Source: Candidatus Gastranaerophilales bacterium
GTDB taxonomy: Bacteria > Cyanobacteriota > Vampirovibrionia > Gastranaerophilales > Gastranaerophilaceae
Assembly: GCA_944322615.1 (NCBI GenBank)
Contig: CALUPH010000005.1
Span: 78,241 to 142,240 of the forward strand
Direction: 5' to 3'
DNA: 64,000 nt
Shown one piece after another: positions 24,501 to 34,089 of this stretch. A program made the translations under genes and the position numbers. Below the pieces are notes generated by a model that was not told the DNA's origin, did no database searches, and saw only the letters and a program-made list of their open reading frames with translations. Numbering within the stretch: position 1 is the first letter of the stretch; each line of letters starts with the position of its first letter.

Positions 24501-26612
24501 ATGAAGAAAGTTTTGTGGATATTAGTTTGTTTTTTGATAGTACAACATTCACTTTTTGCTCAAACTGTTTATGACGACAATTATCAAGAAAATCCTAATT
24601 ATATTCAAGGTTTGAAATATTTAGATAATTCGCAGTATTCTAGTGCAATTAATGAATTTAAAAAAGCTATAAGAACAAATCCTATGGATTCTTCTTCTAT
24701 TATTGGATTATCAAATGCTTACAACATGAGAGCAGAATATTACAATAACACTGTAAAGGCTACAGATAAGGCTATATCTGACTTAAAGTCTGCTTTATTT
24801 TTTACAAAATATTTTTCTGACAGCTCTTTTGCTTCTGCACAAGTAATTGCAGGAACCGAAAAAAATCTGTCTATAATTGAAAAAAAGCAAATATCTGATA
24901 GTGAAAGACTAAACTTAGCAAAAACACAAAGGACAAAAGGCGAATTTGCAGCAGCTGCTTATGACTATTATCAATTATTAAACAGTCCTAATTACAAAGT
25001 AGAAGCCAATTGTGCAATTGGTGATATATATAAAATATTTAACAGACCGGAAAAAGCACTTATATTCTATAAAAATGCTTTAGCTTCTGATCCTAAAAAT
25101 ACAGACGTACATTTGAAACTGGCAAGAACATATGAACAATTAAATAATTTTTCAGAATCTTTAAAAGAATATAGTTATGTACTTGATACATCTGCAGAAA
25201 GAGATGATATTCTTATTTCATTAGAAAGAATATGGCAAAAGAAAGTTGATGAATCACCGAAAGATGCTGAAGCTCACGCAAATCTTGGTGTTGTGTATCA
25301 AAAACAAAAAAGATATGCTGAAGCTTTAACAGAATATCAAAAAGCAGAGGCTCTAAATCCTTCAAATATTAATACTAAAATAAATATAGGAACTTTATAT
25401 CAAGAACAAAAGAAGTATGATTTAGCATTAAATACATATAATTCAATTCTTCAAGCTCAACCGCATAATACAAATGTAATGCTTTATAAAGCTGAATGTT
25501 TAAAAGAACTAAGAAGAAATGATGATGCAATAGCACAGTATAAAAATGTATTAAATATGGATCCAAAAAATTCAGCCGCTAAAGCTGCATTATTTGATTT
25601 ATTAAAAGATACAATGCCAGTTGAAGATGTTCTTGCATTTTTATATAAAAATGTTCAAAATAGCCCTATGGACGCAAATTCGTACTATGAGTTTGCCTAT
25701 GAACTTCATAAAGCCAATAAAATTGATGATGCTATAGTATATTACTTGCAGACAATAAAACTTGATAATACAAAAATAGATGCCTACATAAATTTGTCAC
25801 AAGCATACAGACAAAAGAAAAATTATGCTGATGCATACTCAATTATTCAAAAAGCAAAAGCTCTTGCACCTGATAATGAACTTGTAAAAAAACAATTTGA
25901 TATTGTTGCAAAAGAATTTGCATCAAATAAATACACAATAGCATCATCTGCATTTCAAAGCGGTGATTATCAAAGAGCAATATCTGAATATATGAAAATT
26001 ACACCAGCCACAGTTGATTCCTTAATAGGAATAGCAGCATCATATCAATCGCTAAAAAATAATGATAAAGCTATTGAATTTTATAAAAAAGCAATGGATT
26101 TAGATTCTAATAATAGTGATTTGCCATTCTACATCGCTTCAATATATGCAAATCAAAATAATTTTGAACAAGCAAGCCATTATGCACAAATTGCACTGAC
26201 AAAAAATCCTTCAAATACAAAAGCTAAAGAACTTTCAGATTATATATCATCAAAACAGACTGAAGGTATATTAACCCAAGCTATTCAAATGTATGATGAA
26301 AAAAAATATAACGAAGCTATAAGTTTATTTGATAAAGTTTTAAGAATAACACCAACTAATGCTACAGTATATTATTATAGAGCAATGTCCTTTGATGCTT
26401 TGAATAATTATCAAAAAGCAATTGCAGATTATAAATCAACGTTAAAATATGCACCGGAAATGACTATTGCATATTATTCATTAGGTGTTGATTATGATGC
26501 ATTGAACAATTATCAATCAGCAAAAGAAAATTATCAAAAATATATTGATTTAACTGATGAAGACAACGATTATAAAAACTATGCACAAACAAGAATAAAA
26601 GAGATTCAATAA
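24501..26612 (+). CDS. Exported tetratricopeptide repeat protein
   Basis: A signal peptide (MKK, hydrophobic core to about residue 20, cleavage near L-F-A-Q) precedes a long array of TPR units, at least a dozen. Clear examples are AEAHANLGVVYQKQKRYAEA, YYYRAMSFDALNNYQKAIAD and IAYYSLGVDYDALNNYQSAK. TPR arrays are protein-binding scaffolds; this one would act in the periplasm or at the outer membrane. The partner is unknown. AAGGAG precedes the ATG. Its stop overlaps the start of dus (TAATG), so the two are co-translated. Confidence 0.85.
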   Translation: MKKVLWILVCFLIVQHSLFAQTVYDDNYQENPNYIQGLKYLDNSQYSSAINEFKKAIRTNPMDSSSIIGLSNAYNMRAEYYNNTVKATDKAISDLKSALFFTKYFSDSSFASAQVIAGTEKNLSIIEKKQISDSERLNLAKTQRTKGEFAAAAYDYYQLLNSPNYKVEANCAIGDIYKIFNRPEKALIFYKNALASDPKNTDVHLKLARTYEQLNNFSESLKEYSYVLDTSAERDDILISLERIWQKKVDESPKDAEAHANLGVVYQKQKRYAEALTEYQKAEALNPSNINTKINIGTLYQEQKKYDLALNTYNSILQAQPHNTNVMLYKAECLKELRRNDDAIAQYKNVLNMDPKNSAAKAALFDLLKDTMPVEDVLAFLYKNVQNSPMDANSYYEFAYELHKANKIDDAIVYYLQTIKLDNTKIDAYINLSQAYRQKKNYADAYSIIQKAKALAPDNELVKKQFDIVAKEFASNKYTIASSAFQSGDYQRAISEYMKITPATVDSLIGIAASYQSLKNNDKAIEFYKKAMDLDSNNSDLPFYIASIYANQNNFEQASHYAQIALTKNPSNTKAKELSDYISSKQTEGILTQAIQMYDEKKYNEAISLFDKVLRITPTNATVYYYRAMSFDALNNYQKAIADYKSTLKYAPEMTIAYYSLGVDYDALNNYQSAKENYQKYIDLTDEDNDYKNYAQTRIKEIQ

Positions 26613-27595
26613 TGGGAATTACTGCCGTTTCAAAAAAAATAAGAATAGGAAATGTTGAAATAAACAGCTGTGTTTCACTTTCTCCATTGGCAGGAATCAC
26701 AGATTTTGTACTTAGGCAATTAATAAGAGAATATTCTAATAATTGCCTTTTAACAACAGAAATGATTAGTTCTGAAGCATTAGTACAAAGACCTGATTGT
26801 AATATATCTTTTACAAATGAGAAAGAAGCACCAGTTGCTTTTCAAATAGAAGGACATAAGCCTGATTTGATGGCAAAATCAGCGAAAATACTGGAAAATA
26901 AAGCAACAATAATAGATATAAATATGGGATGTCCTATAAAAAAAATAGTAAACGGGAATGATGGTTGTTCTTTAATGAAAAATCCACAGTTAGCAAAGGA
27001 TATTGTTATAGCAGTAAAAGAATCTGTTAATGTTCCGGTTACTTGTAAATTTAGATTGGGTTGGAGCCAAGATAGTAAAAATTTTATTGAGTTTGCCCAA
27101 TTAATGCAAGAGGCTGGTGCAAGTGCTGTTACAGTTCATGCAAGAACTCGCGCGCAAATGTATTCAGGAACAGCTGATTGGAATGAATTAGCGAAATTAA
27201 AAGGTGAGATTGATATTCCTTATTTTGCAAACGGAGATATTATTAGCCCTGAAACTGCAAAAAAATGCCTTGAAATATCAAAGGCTGATGGCATTGCAAT
27301 TGGAAGAGCAGCAATGGGTGACTTATCTCTCATATACAGAATTGAAAAATACTTAAATGATGGCATATTAATACCTGAACCAGACCTTAAAGAAAGAATA
27401 AAAATGCTCAAAAAACATTTGGATTTTCAAATTTCTTTCAGAGGAGAAGAAACAGGTATAAAGTTTTTTAGAAAATTCTATCCTGCTTATATCAGAAATA
27501 TTAGAAAAGGTGCTGAATATAGACACAGTCTTATAACAGAACTAAACTATAATAAGATATTAAATATATTGGATGAAATTTCGTTAAATGCCTGA
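26612..27595 (+). CDS. dusB: tRNA-dihydrouridine synthase (DusB-like)
   Basis: A flavoenzyme reducing specific uridines of tRNA to dihydrouridine. The FMN barrel begins LSPLAGITDFVLRQL. The catalytic cysteine is Cys107 in INMGCPIKKIV. TVHARTR and ANGDIISPETAK with IGRAAMGD are the phosphate and FMN contacts of the family. The C-terminal helical domain (FQISFRGEETGIKFFRKFYP) has the usual DusB length, 327 aa overall. The start overlaps the preceding stop, and the end overlaps the start of the GIY-YIG gene by 8 nt. Confidence 0.9.
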   Translation: MGITAVSKKIRIGNVEINSCVSLSPLAGITDFVLRQLIREYSNNCLLTTEMISSEALVQRPDCNISFTNEKEAPVAFQIEGHKPDLMAKSAKILENKATIIDINMGCPIKKIVNGNDGCSLMKNPQLAKDIVIAVKESVNVPVTCKFRLGWSQDSKNFIEFAQLMQEAGASAVTVHARTRAQMYSGTADWNELAKLKGEIDIPYFANGDIISPETAKKCLEISKADGIAIGRAAMGDLSLIYRIEKYLNDGILIPEPDLKERIKMLKKHLDFQISFRGEETGIKFFRKFYPAYIRNIRKGAEYRHSLITELNYNKILNILDEISLNA

Positions 27596-27845
27596 TAAAG
27601 CAAAGAAATACTATGTTTATATTATTTTAACAGTTAATAACAAACTATACTGTGGGTATACAACTAATCTGGAAAGAAGATATAAACTTCATTGTGAAGG
27701 TAAAGGTGCTAAGTTTACAAGAGCAAATAAGCCGTTAAAACTTGTATATTATGTAGAATATACAACAAAGGAAGATGCGCTTAAAGAAGAGTGCAGAATA
27801 AAAAAGCTCAAACGAACAGAAAAAGAAAAACTCATCAATTCCTAA
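27588..27845 (+). CDS. GIY-YIG domain protein (UPF0213/YhbQ family)
   Basis: The 85 residues form a single GIY-YIG nuclease fold: VYIILTVNNKLYCGYT corresponds to the two-strand GIY-YIG motif, the Arg is in LERRYKLH, and the Glu in EEC-R-IKKLKRTEK. Family members are small DNA endonucleases of unsettled role. It is last in the TPR-dus-GIY operon. The start lies inside the end of dus. Confidence 0.85.
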   Translation: MPDKAKKYYVYIILTVNNKLYCGYTTNLERRYKLHCEGKGAKFTRANKPLKLVYYVEYTTKEDALKEECRIKKLKRTEKEKLINS

Positions 27846-27855
27846 AATATAATTT

Positions 27856-28305
27856 TTATTTACCTGATACGAAACTTTGAATATTTTTACCTATTTTTTC
27901 TTCTATAGTATCTTTGAATAATCTTAAAGATGAATTTTTTAAAGCGGCTTCATCTAGAGTTTTAGCTGTATCAATACCTAAAGTTAGCTGTACGAACTTC
28001 TTCGTATCACTTGCATTATAGTCTTTTATTGTTGAAATATATGGATCTAATAACTTCTTTAAAAGATTACAACCTTTTTGTCCATCCTCAGGTAAAGAAC
28101 AATTAACCCAATCATTAAATGGTTCAATTATTATCTTACGGAATGATCTTGCACAATCAACAACACTTTCAGCCCCTTGTGTCTTTTTTACAAAAATATC
28201 TTTAGGAGACCCCTTAAATGACTGACAAAATATATTTTTGTGTCCTGATTTTGAAGGTTCTGTGTTGTATGTGTTTAAATTTAAACTTAAATTACATTTT
28301 TCCAT
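27856..28305 (-). CDS. Orphan small protein with N-terminal SFKG motif
   Basis: No family recognised. The ATG at 28305 is preferred; a TTG 18 nt earlier also opens the frame, and neither has a good ribosome binding site. SFKG occurs at about residues 29-32, followed by KDIFVKKTQG. The rest is helical and polar (149 aa), with no signal peptide or membrane helix. It ends 10 nt from the convergent GIY-YIG gene. It is part of the set of S-F-[K/S]-[G/S] orphans. Confidence 0.6.
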   Translation of the reverse strand: MEKCNLSLNLNTYNTEPSKSGHKNIFCQSFKGSPKDIFVKKTQGAESVVDCARSFRKIIIEPFNDWVNCSLPEDGQKGCNLLKKLLDPYISTIKDYNASDTKKFVQLTLGIDTAKTLDEAALKNSSLRLFKDTIEEKIGKNIQSFVSGK

Positions 28306-28369
28306 AGCATAGTTATAAAACAAAAGTAAAATTTTTTATTGATAAAAAAGAAAAAATAATTAATTTTTG

Positions 28370-28909
28370 TTAATGAAACATACTAAACTCACAACCACAA
28401 TATGTCTGACGGTAAAAATTTTCTTGTTTTGCAATTTGCATTGTCTTCAGAAAACCGTTTTCTTTTTTAAAATCAATATCTAAAAAAGTAAGTTCATATT
28501 TTTTAGCAAGTTCTTTTGCTATTTCAAAAATTACTTTTGAATTTTTATGAGGACTAACTGTCAAAGTAGTTGTAAAATATTCATATTCGAGTTTAAATGC
28601 CTTTAACACAGTATACAAGAGTCTATACTCAAAACATCTTGAACATCTTTTGCCTTTTTCAGGTTCATTTTCAAGACCTGCTATTGCATTGTACCAGTCT
28701 TCTGAATTTTGTTTTTCAATGATTAACTCAACATTTTTCTTTTTTGAATATTTCACCAATTCATTAAGTCGTCTGTCAAACTCTTCTTGCGGAAAAATAT
28801 TTGGATTAAAAAAATACAAAACAGGATTATAGCCCAATTCTCTTAATTTTTCTATTGGATATGCACTACAAACAGCACAACACGAATGAACTAAAACATT
28901 TTTAGTCAT
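28370..28909 (-). CDS. queH: Epoxyqueuosine reductase QueH
   Basis: QueH carries out the last step of queuosine synthesis in tRNA, reducing epoxyqueuosine. The family cysteines are all visible: HSCCAVCS at the N-terminus (residues 9-14), RCSRCFEYRL in the middle and YCGCEFS near the end. TTTLTVSPHKNS is also typical. Length 179 aa fits. Its start overlaps the end of the VKOR-DsbA gene by 8 nt, so both are in one transcript. Queuosine genes other than this one are not in the window. Confidence 0.9.
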   Translation of the reverse strand: MTKNVLVHSCCAVCSAYPIEKLRELGYNPVLYFFNPNIFPQEEFDRRLNELVKYSKKKNVELIIEKQNSEDWYNAIAGLENEPEKGKRCSRCFEYRLLYTVLKAFKLEYEYFTTTLTVSPHKNSKVIFEIAKELAKKYELTFLDIDFKKENGFLKTMQIAKQENFYRQTYCGCEFSMFH

Positions 28910-30095
28910 GATACAACTTTTCTTTACCGCCTTGCTCTATAATGTATTTTTTAAATTCTCCATAAGAATCAATACCAATTTTCTTATTTACACCAATTAT
29001 AAAAGTAGGTGTTCCTGTAATAGCCTGTGAATCAGCATATTTTATCATTTCTTGAATTTCATTTTTGACTTGTTCACTGTTTGCATCTTCTTTAAGTTTT
29101 TTAATATCTAAATCCAGAAGTCTGGCTTCTTCTATAATTTCTTTTTCTGATTCAGGTGCTTCATTAAATAAAACATCGGCCATCTGCCAATATTTATTTT
29201 GTTTTGCAGCTGCAAGAGCATATTTGGCTTTTATACAAGATGTCTTATGACCATCAAATTTCATATTATGATTACACTCTTTTTCCAGAGGTATAATATG
29301 CTGAACAACTTTAACATTTTCAAATTCAGACACAATTCTATGCAAATATAATTGAGAGAAAAAGCAGCCTCCACAATTAAAATCCATATACTCATTAATT
29401 ACAACATTTGCATCTTTTGGTCCCATTATATTTTTATCTACCTGGGAATCATATAATTTAAAATATTGTTCTAATTCATTTTTTTTCGCAATTTGCGGTG
29501 CAAAAATATTTGATACACTTGTATAAACCAAACAAGATAAGAATAATAAAAGAACTAAGACAAACCAAAATACATTTCGTGGCTCTTTTAATGCAGAAAT
29601 AAAGTCTGAAAAACTTGTCTTAATTTCATCAACTATTGATATCCCCTTATTTTTAGCTGCAATTGCAATTAATAAATTAACAAAATATGTCATAAAACAA
29701 AATATACAAATTGAATCAATTTTAAATACAGAAATAGATCCTAATACCATAGATACAGCGAAAGAAAAAATACCAATACAAAAAATATAAGAAGTCGGGT
29801 TCTTAAATACCTTTAGAAGTCCAAATCCCTTAATATTTTGCAATTTATCAACATATGTCATAAACAAGAAAAATAAATATAATAAAACACCCCATAAAGA
29901 CAATGGTACACCAAAAAACTGCGAATATGATGTTTTGGCTACACCATCACAATCCATTTTATCACTTATTGCACAAATACTGGGAGTCGCATCTATTGCA
30001 AAATTTGCATTATAGTATACTACACAAAGTTCTATAGATAATGCTAATCCTATTAATGCTAATATTGTTATAATTATTCTTTTTGTCTTTGTCAT
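28902..30095 (-). CDS. VKOR-DsbA fusion, disulphide-bond formation protein
   Basis: The N-terminal half is a vitamin K epoxide reductase domain with about five membrane helices: loop cysteines Cys41 and Cys49, and the quinone-side C-I-F-C pair Cys130/Cys133. A further helix (about 175-195) leads to a DsbA-like thioredoxin domain with active site C241-G-G-C244 and the cis-Pro in TGTPTF. The fusion can both oxidise cysteines in exported proteins and pass the electrons to quinone. VKOR followed by thioredoxin is the order known from cyanobacteria. It is co-transcribed with queH. Confidence 0.88.
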   Translation of the reverse strand: MTKTKRIIITILALIGLALSIELCVVYYNANFAIDATPSICAISDKMDCDGVAKTSYSQFFGVPLSLWGVLLYLFFLFMTYVDKLQNIKGFGLLKVFKNPTSYIFCIGIFSFAVSMVLGSISVFKIDSICIFCFMTYFVNLLIAIAAKNKGISIVDEIKTSFSDFISALKEPRNVFWFVLVLLLFLSCLVYTSVSNIFAPQIAKKNELEQYFKLYDSQVDKNIMGPKDANVVINEYMDFNCGGCFFSQLYLHRIVSEFENVKVVQHIIPLEKECNHNMKFDGHKTSCIKAKYALAAAKQNKYWQMADVLFNEAPESEKEIIEEARLLDLDIKKLKEDANSEQVKNEIQEMIKYADSQAITGTPTFIIGVNKKIGIDSYGEFKKYIIEQGGKEKLYHD

Positions 30096-30104
30096 ATTAC
30101 GTTC

Positions 30105-30950
30105 CTACTGAAATTGTTTCATTACATCTTTTACTGTATAGTTTTCAGAAATTTTCTCTTTTGCTATTTTTATAACTTCTTGGTATCTTTCTTCATAAGT
30201 TGGTCTTTCTGTCTTATAAAAGACTCCTGTATAAAGACCTTCAGGTGCAAATGCATATTTCATAGCATTTGCTCTGTCTTCAACATTATGATCAGATGGT
30301 AAATCTCTTACCAATTCTTTAATTTTCTCAAAAGAAGAAACTTTATTGTATTGAACACAAGGCGAAACTATATGTATGAATGAAAATCCTTTATGCTTTA
30401 ATCCGCCAAGAATAAGTTCTTCTACCTGTTTTATATTTCCTGAATGACTTCTCGCTACATAAGAAGCATTAAATGATAAAGCCATTAAAACAGGATTTAA
30501 TCTATCTGCTGTCCAAGCATATGGATTACATTTTGTAATTGTACCTTGTCTTGATGTTGGAGAACATTGTCCTTTTGTTAATGCATATATTTCATTATCC
30601 ATCATAATATATGTAATATTCGGATTTTTTCTTCCGGCATGAATTAAATGATTACCACCTATACTTAAGCCATCACCATCACCACCAACAGCAATTACAT
30701 TAATTTCAGGCTTTGCTTGTTTAAGTCCTATTGCAACCGGTAATGCTCTACCATGTATCGTATGAAAACCATATGTTGACATAAAGAAAGGAAATCTACT
30801 CGAACAACCAATACCGGAAACAATTGCCGTTTCATGTGTTTGATAGTTTAATTCTGCCATTGCTTTCTTCAATGCCATTAATACTGCGTGGTTTCCACAC
30901 CCGGGACACCAAGATGGTTTTACTCTACCTTTATAATCATTTGCTTCCAT
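30105..30950 (-). CDS. korB: 2-oxoacid:ferredoxin oxidoreductase, beta subunit
   Basis: The beta subunit binds thiamine pyrophosphate and the 4Fe-4S cluster. WCPGCGNH lies at the N-terminus, and the TPP motif is GGDGDGLSIGGNH followed by MDNEIYALTKGQ. A further Cys sits in VSPCVQYN. It forms the enzyme with the fused gamma-alpha subunit encoded 15 nt upstream. The complex converts a 2-oxoacid and CoA to acyl-CoA, CO2 and reduced ferredoxin; 2-oxoglutarate or a branched-chain 2-oxoacid are likelier than pyruvate given the two-subunit form. Length 281 aa is typical. Confidence 0.9.
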   Translation of the reverse strand: MEANDYKGRVKPSWCPGCGNHAVLMALKKAMAELNYQTHETAIVSGIGCSSRFPFFMSTYGFHTIHGRALPVAIGLKQAKPEINVIAVGGDGDGLSIGGNHLIHAGRKNPNITYIMMDNEIYALTKGQCSPTSRQGTITKCNPYAWTADRLNPVLMALSFNASYVARSHSGNIKQVEELILGGLKHKGFSFIHIVSPCVQYNKVSSFEKIKELVRDLPSDHNVEDRANAMKYAFAPEGLYTGVFYKTERPTYEERYQEVIKIAKEKISENYTVKDVMKQFQ

Positions 30951-30965
30951 ATTTTTTTCCTCTTA

Positions 30966-32756
30966 TTAAAAATGAGTATGTTTATTTGTAGAAAGTTGAT
31001 TTTTTTCTTCTTGAAGTTTTGCAACTTTTTCTATTTCTTCAAAAATTTCTTCAGGAGTAAAAGGAGTTCCATCATACTTAAGGAATTCTAATACTTCCAT
31101 TCCTTTGTTTATATGTGCACACCTTTCTACAATAGTAGATTTAAACTGGGCATTATAATTAGCCTCAACAACGATAACAACTTCTTTATTTTTTATAAAG
31201 CCTTTTATCCAGTCTGTTGGCAGAGGATACAAAGTTCTCGGATATAAAGCCTGAACTTTTATACCCTTTTCAGCGGCCTTATCTATTGCTTCAAAGACAG
31301 GACCTGATGTTGAGCCCCAACTTATAATACCAATTGTAGCTTCATCATCACCATATGTTTTTGCCTTTGAAAATTGACCGGCTGCTGTTTCTAATTTTCT
31401 GAATCTTTTTTCTGTCATTTGTCTATGAACATTTGGATCAGGAGTCGGTGCATTAGCTTCTGTGTGCTCAAGACCTGTTATAACGTGTTCTCCAAATTTA
31501 TCACCAGGACAAGTTATTGGAGATATACCGGTTTTGGTATCTTGATATCTATTATATACGTCACCTTCTTTTAAATCAGGTTTTTGTCTGTTAACAATTT
31601 TTATATTTTCTATATCAATTAAATCAACACATTCTCTTCTAGGACCAAGAGAAGCATCAGAAAGAATTATAACCGGAACCTGATATTGTTCTGCAAAATT
31701 AAATGCATTAATTGTCTGATAAAAGCAATCTGCAACGTCCATTGGTGCAAGAACAATTTTTGGACAATCACCGTGAGTACCATACATTGCAGCAAATAAA
31801 TCACTCTGTTCTGTTTTTGTTGGAACCCCAGTACTTGGACCACATCTTTGAACATCTGCTATTACAACAGGAAGTTCTGCCATTGATGCTAAACCTAAAG
31901 CCTCTTGCATCAAAGAAAATCCGGGACCTGAAGTTGCAGTCATCGATTTTACTCCGGCATATGAAGCTCCAAGAGCATAATTTATAGCTGCAATTTCATC
32001 TTCACATTGTATCATCTTACCGCCAAATTTGGGTAATTCTTTTGCGAGCCACTCCATTATTTCAGTTGCAGGAGTGATAGGATATCCTGAAAAGAATCTG
32101 CAACCGGCTGTTAAAGCAGCTAAACCGATAGCTTCGTTACCGGACATTATTAATTTAGCACCTGTTGATTTCATTTCTGCTTTATCATATGCATCTTTTC
32201 TTACAAGATTTTCTTCTACATACTTTAAACCTGCATTTAATGCTTTTTTATTTAAGTCAATTATTTCTTGAGATTTTAATCTGTAACGTAATTCAATATC
32301 TTTTAAAATTTGCTCTTCTAAATGTAAATTATTCAATATTGCAACAACAACTCCCAATGCAACCATATTTCTTGAACGTTCACTGTTGATTGACTTTGCA
32401 ATTGATGCCAAAGGAATAGAATAAGCAATTATATCTTTTCTTTCAATCTTTAAATCTTGAACTAAATCACTGTCATATATTAAGATTCCGTTTGGGGTCA
32501 TTGTTTTTATACATTCATATATTGTATCTTCATCAAGACTAACGAGAATATCAGTACTACCTGTTGCAGTTAAAGCTTTATGTTCACTTATTCTTAAAGT
32601 ATAGTAGCATTTCCCGTCACCTCTTATTTCAGATGGAAAAGCTCTATATGTTGTAACATAATAACCTTTTCTTGCTGTCGCATATGATAAAATATCGCCT
32701 GAACTAATAATACCTTGCCCAGAAGTACCAGTTATTTTGATTTTTAAATCTTTCAT
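30966..32756 (-). CDS. korA: 2-oxoacid:ferredoxin oxidoreductase, fused gamma-alpha subunit
   Basis: Residues 1-190 are the gamma domain (KITGTSGQGIISSGDIL). Residues from about 205 on are the alpha domain, with SGYPITPATEIMEWL and the ATSGPGFSLMQE motif near the TPP site. The C-terminal part has the transketolase-like fold (YPRTLYPLP). A GGAGGA site precedes the ATG. Gamma-alpha fusion with a separate beta gene is the usual KorAB layout. With HydABC this supplies and disposes of reduced ferredoxin. Confidence 0.9.
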   Translation of the reverse strand: MKDLKIKITGTSGQGIISSGDILSYATARKGYYVTTYRAFPSEIRGDGKCYYTLRISEHKALTATGSTDILVSLDEDTIYECIKTMTPNGILIYDSDLVQDLKIERKDIIAYSIPLASIAKSINSERSRNMVALGVVVAILNNLHLEEQILKDIELRYRLKSQEIIDLNKKALNAGLKYVEENLVRKDAYDKAEMKSTGAKLIMSGNEAIGLAALTAGCRFFSGYPITPATEIMEWLAKELPKFGGKMIQCEDEIAAINYALGASYAGVKSMTATSGPGFSLMQEALGLASMAELPVVIADVQRCGPSTGVPTKTEQSDLFAAMYGTHGDCPKIVLAPMDVADCFYQTINAFNFAEQYQVPVIILSDASLGPRRECVDLIDIENIKIVNRQKPDLKEGDVYNRYQDTKTGISPITCPGDKFGEHVITGLEHTEANAPTPDPNVHRQMTEKRFRKLETAAGQFSKAKTYGDDEATIGIISWGSTSGPVFEAIDKAAEKGIKVQALYPRTLYPLPTDWIKGFIKNKEVVIVVEANYNAQFKSTIVERCAHINKGMEVLEFLKYDGTPFTPEEIFEEIEKVAKLQEEKNQLSTNKHTHF

Positions 32757-32841
32757 GATACTTATATCCTCCCAGAATCATTTTATTACTAAATTACGAA
32801 AAATAAATTAAAAAGCCTTTTAAAATTAGCATTTTTTAATT

Positions 32842-34023
32842 TTATATTTCTTTTAGAGCTTCAGATAAACGCATTATACCTTCTTTTATAGTCTCAGAAT
32901 CAGCATTTGTGTAATTTAGTCTTAAAGTATTTACTTTGTCAGGATTTACATAGAAAGGATGTCCCGGAACAAATGCAACTTTTTTATTAATTGCTTTATC
33001 AAATAGAGTAAGAACATCTTTTCCTTCTTCTAAAGTTACCCAAGTAAACATACCGCCTTTAGGATAAGTAAATTTAACTGTTTTTGGGAAATATTCTTCC
33101 ATTGCACCTGTCATTGCTTTTGCTTGAGATTTGTACAAAGCTTTAATTTTTTCAATGTGTTTATCTAAATCATTGTTATAAAGATAATCAGAAATCAAAT
33201 ACTGTCCAAATATATTTGAGTGTAAATCAGATGCTTGTTTCGCTGTTTCTAATTCTTTTATAATTTCTTTATGTGCGATAATATAACCTAACCTCATGCC
33301 TGGAGTTACAATTTTAGAAAATGAACCCAAATAAATATTTTTATCAGATTGATTCATACCTATATAAGGTATTCTTTCATTATCTTCAAATCTCAATTCT
33401 CCATATGGGTCATCCTGAATCAAAATCATATCTTCATCTTTGATACATTCAAAAACTTTTTCTCTGTTTTCCTTTGTATAAGTCAAACCAGTAGGATTCT
33501 GAAAATTAGGAATTAAATAAGCTACTTTGGGTTTATGTAATTTAAGAGTATTTTTTAAGTCTTCAATGTCTAAGCCATCTTCATTTAATTTTGTTGTGAC
33601 AAAATTTGCTTTAAATAAGCAAAATGATTGTAATAATCCAAGATAAGAAGGTTTTTCAACCATAACATTGTCACCTTCATTAACAAAAACTTTTCCTATT
33701 AAATCAAGAGCTTGCTGTGATCCTGTGGTAATAATTACATTATCAATTGTAATATTCATTCCCCAAAGTTTTTTATATCTATCTACTATATATTGCCTTA
33801 AACTGTCTAATCCTAGTGTAGTTGAATATTGATATATCTTAGAACCATATTTATCTGCAATTCTGTTCATTGATATTTTTAATTCTTCCTGCGGAAAAGA
33901 AATAGGATTTGGAAGCCCTCCTGCAAATGATATAATATCAGGACTCTGTGTGACTTTTAAAATTTCTCTGATGAAAGATGAAGGAGTATTTTTAATTCTT
34001 TCAGAATAAAATTTTTCAAACAT
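32842..34023 (-). CDS. PLP-dependent aminotransferase (2-aminoadipate/MocR-like class)
   Basis: A fold-type I aminotransferase of 393 aa. The pattern ISFAGGLPNPISFP, TTGSQQALDLIGKVF, PNFQNPTGLTY and the pyridoxal lysine in LGSFSKIVTPGMRLGY are those of the LysN/2-aminoadipate and aromatic/valine group. It has no DNA-binding domain, so it is not a MocR regulator. The substrate is open; it may produce 2-oxoacids for the neighbouring KorAB enzyme, which lies downstream on the same strand. AAGGA precedes the ATG. Confidence 0.85.
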   Translation of the reverse strand: MFEKFYSERIKNTPSSFIREILKVTQSPDIISFAGGLPNPISFPQEELKISMNRIADKYGSKIYQYSTTLGLDSLRQYIVDRYKKLWGMNITIDNVIITTGSQQALDLIGKVFVNEGDNVMVEKPSYLGLLQSFCLFKANFVTTKLNEDGLDIEDLKNTLKLHKPKVAYLIPNFQNPTGLTYTKENREKVFECIKDEDMILIQDDPYGELRFEDNERIPYIGMNQSDKNIYLGSFSKIVTPGMRLGYIIAHKEIIKELETAKQASDLHSNIFGQYLISDYLYNNDLDKHIEKIKALYKSQAKAMTGAMEEYFPKTVKFTYPKGGMFTWVTLEEGKDVLTLFDKAINKKVAFVPGHPFYVNPDKVNTLRLNYTNADSETIKEGIMRLSEALKEI

Positions 34024-34089
34024 TGGCTATTCCTTATTCACAGTGTAATATTTAGTTTTATATTATACCAAATTTCTAATGTTGTAAAA

